Below are positions 15,937-19,966 of a stretch of 19,966 nt of DNA, one piece after another (position 1 is the stretch's first letter; each line of letters begins with the position of its first letter). Under the pieces are notes generated by a model. That model did not search any database, was not told where the DNA came from, and saw only the letters and a program-made list of their open reading frames with translations. The translations under genes and the position numbers were made by a program. Source of the DNA: an uncultured Candidatus Peregrinibacteria bacterium (lineage in GTDB: Bacteria > Patescibacteriota > JACMRA01); contig CAKZLR010000013.1 of assembly GCA_937127165.1 (NCBI GenBank), forward strand, positions 1 through 19,966. Direction: 5' to 3'.

Positions 15937-16446
15937 TTATTTTGATTTTTTGTCTTCTTTTTTTGCCAGACTAAAATCAGGAGTTAATACTTTGGCGGTT
16001 TTTTTACTTCCCTCAATTATAGCTTTAGGTACAGCCCCTAAAACCGGAATTAATGGTAAATCTAAAATTAGTTTCACTATATAACCACCAATCACAAACA
16101 TTCCTAACACATTGGCTACTAAACGATCGTCATACAAAATTGTATATACCATGTAAGCAAAAGCCAAAAGAACGTAGCTTAACCACATTTTAGCAGCATC
16201 AAATATAGATTTTTCTCCTCTTTTTATTCTTGGAATCTCCAAATTAGAGTACATTACCCTCCAAAAAAAGAAATCACTAACTAGTAAAAAAGAATATAAA
16301 ATACACCAAGCCAAAGTAAAATAGTTGAGCGTACTTATTATAGCTCCAATATTGATATCAAAAGCAAAAACCACATCACCTTGCTCAACACTACTTAAAA
16401 GATCAGGAGAAGGGGTGTTACTCATAAGTAATGAGTGAGATATCAT
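15937..16446 (-). CDS. Unknown small membrane protein
   Basis: A 169-residue protein I do not recognise. Hydrophobic segments lie at about 32-58, 87-106 and 112-135, so three or four membrane passes are likely. A basic C-terminal tail (KEDKKSK) is probably cytoplasmic. A loop rich in charged residues (EIPRIKRGEKSIFD) lies between segments one and two. It may start at the ATG at 16446 or at the in-frame ATG at 16425. The second is covered by a small hairpin (ACTCAT/ATGAGT, 16420-16436). The neighbours (phosphomannomutase gene upstream, gpsA convergent) do not suggest a job. Confidence 0.7.
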   Translation of the reverse strand: MISHSLLMSNTPSPDLLSSVEQGDVVFAFDINIGAIISTLNYFTLAWCILYSFLLVSDFFFWRVMYSNLEIPRIKRGEKSIFDAAKMWLSYVLLAFAYMVYTILYDDRLVANVLGMFVIGGYIVKLILDLPLIPVLGAVPKAIIEGSKKTAKVLTPDFSLAKKEDKKSK

Positions 16447-16480
16447 ATTTTTCTGAAAAAATCAAGAGTATATTTACTTT

Positions 16481-16509
16481 ACTTTACTTATTAGCTTTGA
16501 TATTCACAA
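16481..16509 (-). promoter_or_regulatory. Candidate promoter of the small membrane protein gene
   Basis: TTGTGA at 16509-16504, a 17-nt spacer and TAAAGT at 16486-16481, about 35 bp before the ATG at 16446. The -10 lies in a short run of AGTAA pentamers. Confidence 0.35.
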
Positions 16510-16710
16510 CTTTTAGCTACACAATTTACAACAATAACTTAAATAAAAGTAAATAAAAGACAAATTAGAGATTTAAAATTTAGCCAAAAATGACCACACT
16601 TAAAAACCAAGAAGCTTGACTTTAAAAAGCTAATCTTAAATCCTAAATTTATTAGGAAACCTCTCATAAAACTCAATTTCAAAAGTTTATGACAAGTCGA
16701 ATAATATGCT

Positions 16711-16730
16711 AAAGACAGAAGTCTTTTTAA
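16711..16730. terminator. Candidate terminator after the phosphomannomutase gene
   Basis: AAAGAC-AGAA-GTCTTT (16711-16726) is a 6-bp stem just past the stop codon of the minus-strand mutase gene (16735). The T-run (TTAATTTT) is on the plus side; on minus the stem follows an A-tract and is followed by only AGCAT. A weak, possibly bidirectional signal. Confidence 0.4.
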
Positions 16731-16734
16731 TTTT

Positions 16735-18186
16735 CTAAAAACCTAAAAGGTGTATAACTTCTTTTACTTTTTGGTCACAGTGTTCGCGACTAATTGTTGA
16801 TTCTAACAAAAATCTTAGTACAGGTTCAGTATTTGATGGTCTTAGGTTAAACTTCCAGTCTTTATAAAATACAGCTACTCCATCTTGAAAATGGATACTA
16901 GAAGCATCTTGATATTTATTTTTGATTTTTTCTACTAGATCTTGAAATGTTTGATTTACAGGAATTTTTAGAATTATTTCTTCACTCAAAAAATACCTAT
17001 CAACAAAGCTATCAAATAATTGGCTTACTGTTTTACCACTCATCACCAAAGTTTTCAGAAACACCACCATAGCTACAAACCCCGAATCCATATAACCAAA
17101 GTCTGCAAAATAATGGTGACCAGTGAATTCACCACCATAAACAGCTTTATATTCCTTCATTAGTTTTTTGAAGTGAATATGTCCTTGTTTGGAAGGAATA
17201 GCCACCCCAGCTACCTCATTGATACTGTTTGGCATACAGCGGCTACCTGTTAGGCTATAGACAACAGCAGGGTTAAACTTGCTTGAACCAGATTGAACTG
17301 ATTTTATCAAAGTTTGAGCAAAGACTGAAACCAAATAGTTACCGTCAATTTTTTTACCATTTTCATCAACAAAAAAAGCTCTATCTGCGTCACCATCAAA
17401 AGCCACTCCTAAGTCTGCCTTTTGAGATATTACCAGCTGTTGCAAATCTCTTATATTTTCCGACTGTAAAGGGTCTGCAGGATGATTTGGAAAATTGCCG
17501 TCAAGTTCCCAATACAAAGGCACAAACTCAATGTTTTGGTACATTCTTGAAACATCAGGCATAAACCAGCCACCCATCCCATTACCTGTATCTACTACTA
17601 CTTTGAGTTTTCTGTTCTGTTGTGCCAGAAGTAGATCAACCTCTTTGATGCCGCCTATCGTTTCCAGCTTATTTTTAAAAAATGAAATAACTTCCGATTT
17701 TTTAACCGAATCTTCTGGTACTTGTTCAAACTCTCTGGCCAGGTTCTCAAAGTTTGTAGATTCAATTTTGGAAATAACAAAGTTCCTAATAATATCTAGT
17801 CCACTATCTAACCCAACTGAATTCGGAGCTACTTTAACCAGTTTCATTCCATTATCATTCTTGGGGTTATGACTAGCAGTTACTATGATTCCTGGGTAAT
17901 TGAAATATTGGCAAGCTGCATAGAAAAAGTCAGTTGAACCAAGACCAAGTGCTATAGGCTTTGCTCCAGCAGCTTTTAAACCATTATATAAAGCGCTATA
18001 AAAGTTAGGGCTCGTGAATCTGGTATCCCTAACTATCACCACCTGAAGAGGTAAATTTTCTGGTCTAAGAAGTAAATCTACAAAGGCAAACCCGGTCCAA
18101 TAATAAACAGCTTCGTTAAGATCGGGAAAAGTGCCACGGATATCGTAAGCTTTAAACATTTTGTAGTATACAGATCGATCTGACAT
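16735..18186 (-). CDS. Phosphomannomutase / phosphoglucomutase
   Basis: A 483-residue alpha-D-phosphohexomutase that interconverts hexose 6-phosphate and 1-phosphate for nucleotide-sugar and glycan synthesis. Family motifs are all intact: FKAYDIRG at 11-18, TASHNPKNDNG at 103-113 with the phosphorylated S105, DGDADR at 264-269 for metal binding, GGEFTGHH at 351-358 for sugar recognition (type GEMSGH) and RPSNTEPVLR at 449-458 for phosphate binding. Mannose versus glucose specificity cannot be settled from sequence alone. The start at 18186 has AAGG only 3 nt upstream. The in-frame ATG at 18159 (MFKAYDIRG) is a credible alternative, since many homologues begin there. The leader holds a hairpin (18195-18210). 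Functionally it fits the glycosylphosphotransferase in the window. Confidence 0.95.
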   Translation of the reverse strand: MSDRSVYYKMFKAYDIRGTFPDLNEAVYYWTGFAFVDLLLRPENLPLQVVIVRDTRFTSPNFYSALYNGLKAAGAKPIALGLGSTDFFYAACQYFNYPGIIVTASHNPKNDNGMKLVKVAPNSVGLDSGLDIIRNFVISKIESTNFENLAREFEQVPEDSVKKSEVISFFKNKLETIGGIKEVDLLLAQQNRKLKVVVDTGNGMGGWFMPDVSRMYQNIEFVPLYWELDGNFPNHPADPLQSENIRDLQQLVISQKADLGVAFDGDADRAFFVDENGKKIDGNYLVSVFAQTLIKSVQSGSSKFNPAVVYSLTGSRCMPNSINEVAGVAIPSKQGHIHFKKLMKEYKAVYGGEFTGHHYFADFGYMDSGFVAMVVFLKTLVMSGKTVSQLFDSFVDRYFLSEEIILKIPVNQTFQDLVEKIKNKYQDASSIHFQDGVAVFYKDWKFNLRPSNTEPVLRFLLESTISREHCDQKVKEVIHLLGF

Positions 18187-18194
18187 AAACCTTA

Positions 18195-18210
18195 TTTCTC
18201 TTTAGAGAAA
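18195..18210 (-). promoter_or_regulatory. Leader hairpin before the phosphomannomutase start
   Basis: On the minus strand TTTCTC-TAAA-GAGAAA makes a 6-bp stem ending 8 nt before the ATG at 18186, next to the AAGG. It could modulate initiation; it may also be chance. Confidence 0.3.
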
Positions 18211-18278
18211 AAAGACTATTTTCTACAAAAATGTCAAACAGCTAACACATTCTATTTACTCTAGGTCAATCCTAAAAA

Positions 18279-18309
18279 ATTATAGTCTAAAACACGGAGC
18301 TTATCGCAA
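18279..18309 (-). promoter_or_regulatory. Candidate promoter of the phosphomannomutase gene
   Basis: A consensus TATAAT at 18284-18279 within TAGACTATAAT, the same 11-mer as in the DUF916-like gene promoter. The best -35, TTGCGA at 18309-18304, is 19 nt away, rather long. The leader would be about 85 nt. Confidence 0.45.
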
Positions 18310-18310
18310 C

Positions 18311-19591
18311 CTATTTTCTGGGTGTGGTTTCAGTTTTTTCCGATTTTTTATTTTCTTCTACATCTTCTGCATCATCTTCCTTGTTTTTTTTAGAATTTTT
18401 ATAGCTAAAGAATACCAACACACCACTCATAGCTGCTACTAAACCAGTTAAACCACCAATAACAGCATAAAGTAAAGTGTTATCTTCTTCTTTCTCTTCT
18501 TTTACTGTAGTTTCTTCAGGTTTTTCTTCTTTAACTTGATTGGTTTGAGGTGTTGGTATGGGAGCCTTAGTGTCGCTATCCGCTTCTGCCTGTAATTTAG
18601 CCATTCTGTCTAGCTGTTCTTGAGTCATTTCAAATTCAGTTATCACACTTTTTGTAGGTGTGGAATCTTTAACATTACTTTTATTTATAGTTATCTGAGG
18701 CGAATTATCCCATTCAAAAATAGCTTTGTACTTACCAACTTTCCACTGTTGACCACTAATGGGGATTCTGTTATCAGCTGTAACTGTATTCGGAGCTAAC
18801 TCTTTGTTATATACGGTAGTAAATTTCTCACCACTAGGATCTATCATAGTTATTTTACCGGAAACCTTAGTAAATATATTTCCGGCATTTTCCATGGTTA
18901 CATTAAGGTAAATATCTTTATAGTTAGCTCTACGATTTCTTTGTAGGAAATCCTTGTAGGCTTGGTTGTTGTCAGTCAAAAATTCGAAAGTTTTGGCTTT
19001 AGTGTTTAATTCTAGTTCTCCGGGTACAGTAATATACACTCTAGCTCCAACCCTCATAACTATTTGTATACCTTGCCTTTTCTCGTTTGACTTGTCTTGT
19101 TGAACAGCCACAACACCAGCATACTCACCAGGCTTAGTTCCTTCCGGAACTTTGATTTTAAATTTAACCTCAGTAACAGATTTAGCCGGAACTGTCAGTT
19201 TTGAGTTATCGACGAACTCTATCCAGCTACCGACCATAGTGTCTATATCATCATTTTCTTTAAAGCTGAAACCTCCCTCAGATGTTTGAATGGCATCTTT
19301 TGCCATAACAATAACCGGTAAAGCCTCTTCACTGTTGTTGACTACTAAAGCTACTTGTTCGATGGTTTCACCGGGCTTTATCTTTTCTATAAACCATGCA
19401 CGGGTAATTGGATCCGAAGTTGGCTTTCCTGGCACTATACCCACATTGCTACTGGTATTAAGAAAATCAAAATCTTGAGCTATATCGCTAAAAGATTGGG
19501 AATTAACTGTGGGGGTAAGTAAAATAAAAGACAATAATATTGATACAACGCAAACAAGAATAAATCTAATTTTTTTACTAAACTGAGACAT
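18311..19591 (-). CDS. DUF916-like secreted, membrane-anchored surface protein
   Basis: A 426-residue protein. The signal peptide is clear: MSQFSKKIRF, a hydrophobic core at about 9-26, and likely cleavage near residue 31. The ectodomain opens with a beta-rich part resembling DUF916 (WxL-protein-binding type): ITRAWFIEKIKPGETIEQVALVVNNS at about 63-88 and VPEGTKPGEYAGVVAVQ at about 148-164. A second beta domain follows to about 310. A charged linker with many E, K, P and T precedes one membrane helix at about 373-395. A cytoplasmic tail of about 30 mostly acidic and lysine residues ends the protein. There is no LPxTG, so it is anchored by the helix. In Firmicutes such proteins accompany WxL cell-wall proteins; no WxL protein is visible here. 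The ATG at 19591 lacks a Shine-Dalgarno but has a good promoter. Confidence 0.8.
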   Translation of the reverse strand: MSQFSKKIRFILVCVVSILLSFILLTPTVNSQSFSDIAQDFDFLNTSSNVGIVPGKPTSDPITRAWFIEKIKPGETIEQVALVVNNSEEALPVIVMAKDAIQTSEGGFSFKENDDIDTMVGSWIEFVDNSKLTVPAKSVTEVKFKIKVPEGTKPGEYAGVVAVQQDKSNEKRQGIQIVMRVGARVYITVPGELELNTKAKTFEFLTDNNQAYKDFLQRNRRANYKDIYLNVTMENAGNIFTKVSGKITMIDPSGEKFTTVYNKELAPNTVTADNRIPISGQQWKVGKYKAIFEWDNSPQITINKSNVKDSTPTKSVITEFEMTQEQLDRMAKLQAEADSDTKAPIPTPQTNQVKEEKPEETTVKEEKEEDNTLLYAVIGGLTGLVAAMSGVLVFFSYKNSKKNKEDDAEDVEENKKSEKTETTPRK

Positions 19592-19640
19592 ATGTATTTT
19601 ATTTTTTTATGTTTTTAACACACTATTTAGCATTATTAGT

Positions 19641-19669
19641 ATTATAGTCTATATATTTTTTTTTAGCAA
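19641..19669 (-). promoter_or_regulatory. Promoter of the DUF916-like gene
   Basis: TTGCTA at 19669-19664, a 17-nt spacer and a perfect TATAAT at 19646-19641, the best -10 in the window at correct spacing. The leader to the ATG at 19591 is about 40-45 nt, AT-rich and without a Shine-Dalgarno. Confidence 0.65.
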
Positions 19670-19710
19670 GTCAGTTTTTATTGAAAATAATTTAATTAAT
19701 CTCGATTACT

Positions 19711-19962
19711 TCAGGAACTTCCGTTTACAAGTGATGATTCCGGAGTAAAACCTATAATAAAACTAATTAAAGATACAGAACTTTTAATCAATTCTTCTAA
19801 AGGTTCTCCCACCAATTCACAGATAGTCTTCCTTATAGATAAGATACTTTCAACAGTTGCTTGTCTTAGATTTTTTAAAGACTCTCCAACATCTACTATC
19901 GTTTCTATTTTACCTTTTTCGGGATTAATGTTCCCCAAACCTGTAAGTAATCTCTTAAACAT
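19711..19962 (-). CDS. Unknown short protein at the window edge
   Basis: An 83-residue frame from the ATG at 19962, four bases from the window end, so a longer N-terminus off the edge cannot be excluded. I do not recognise it. Visible are a basic start (MFKRLLTGLG), an amphipathic middle (about 21-58, including GESLKNLRQATVESILSIRK) and a short hydrophobic stretch near 60-72 (SSVSLISFIIGF). It lies upstream of the DUF916-like gene on the same strand, but that gene has its own promoter in the gap. The stop is TGA. Confidence 0.5.
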   Translation of the reverse strand: MFKRLLTGLGNINPEKGKIETIVDVGESLKNLRQATVESILSIRKTICELVGEPLEELIKSSVSLISFIIGFTPESSLVNGSS

Positions 19963-19966
19963 AAGC

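Overview
The window is AT-rich (about one third G+C by eye) and carries bacterial housekeeping and cell-surface genes on both strands. TGA, TAG and TAA all act as ordinary stops. Almost no start codon has a clear Shine-Dalgarno sequence. Sparse intergenic DNA, a free-standing 5'-3' exonuclease, LPxTG/sortase and DUF916-like surface proteins and a lysozyme-like secreted protein together suggest a Candidate Phyla Radiation (Patescibacteria) genome. That placement is inference; no rRNA or tRNA gene lies in the window to prove it.

Layout. Positions 1-30 hold three tandem copies of a 10-bp repeat. Positions 149-2225 (minus) are a ychF-exonuclease operon. A 557-bp gene-free spacer follows, then a secreted lysozyme-like protein on plus (2783-3826). 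Minus-strand fusA (4016-6124) and class II fructose-bisphosphate aldolase (6288-7379) come next. Between the aldolase and the next gene lies a pseudogene of the alkylguanine-DNA alkyltransferase-like family (7590-7923, minus), with one frameshift and one in-frame stop. Positions 8159-11882 form a surface-display locus: an LPVTG-anchored Ig-like protein (minus), a polyprenyl-phosphate glycosylphosphotransferase (plus) and a sortase-family protein (plus) with no cysteine anywhere. Positions 12078-14660 encode a Der/EngA ribosome-assembly GTPase of twice the normal length, with two HAD-like phosphatase domains between its two G domains. gpsA (14746-15720, plus) follows. On minus come a small membrane protein (15937-16446), a phosphomannomutase/phosphoglucomutase (16735-18186), a DUF916-like membrane-anchored surface protein (18311-19591) and a short unknown ORF at the right edge (19711-19962).

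How the genes fit together. Translation and ribosome biogenesis are represented by EF-G, YchF and Der, central carbon and lipid precursor supply by aldolase and GpsA, and sugar-phosphate and glycan supply by the mutase and the glycosylphosphotransferase. Envelope proteins (LPxTG protein, sortase homologue, DUF916-like protein, lysozyme-like protein) dominate the rest.

The most unusual items are the Der-HAD-HAD fusion, the sortase whose TLxTC cysteine is a serine, the alkyltransferase-like pseudogene, and a perfect 22-bp palindrome in the divergent region between the LPxTG gene and the glycosylphosphotransferase gene.
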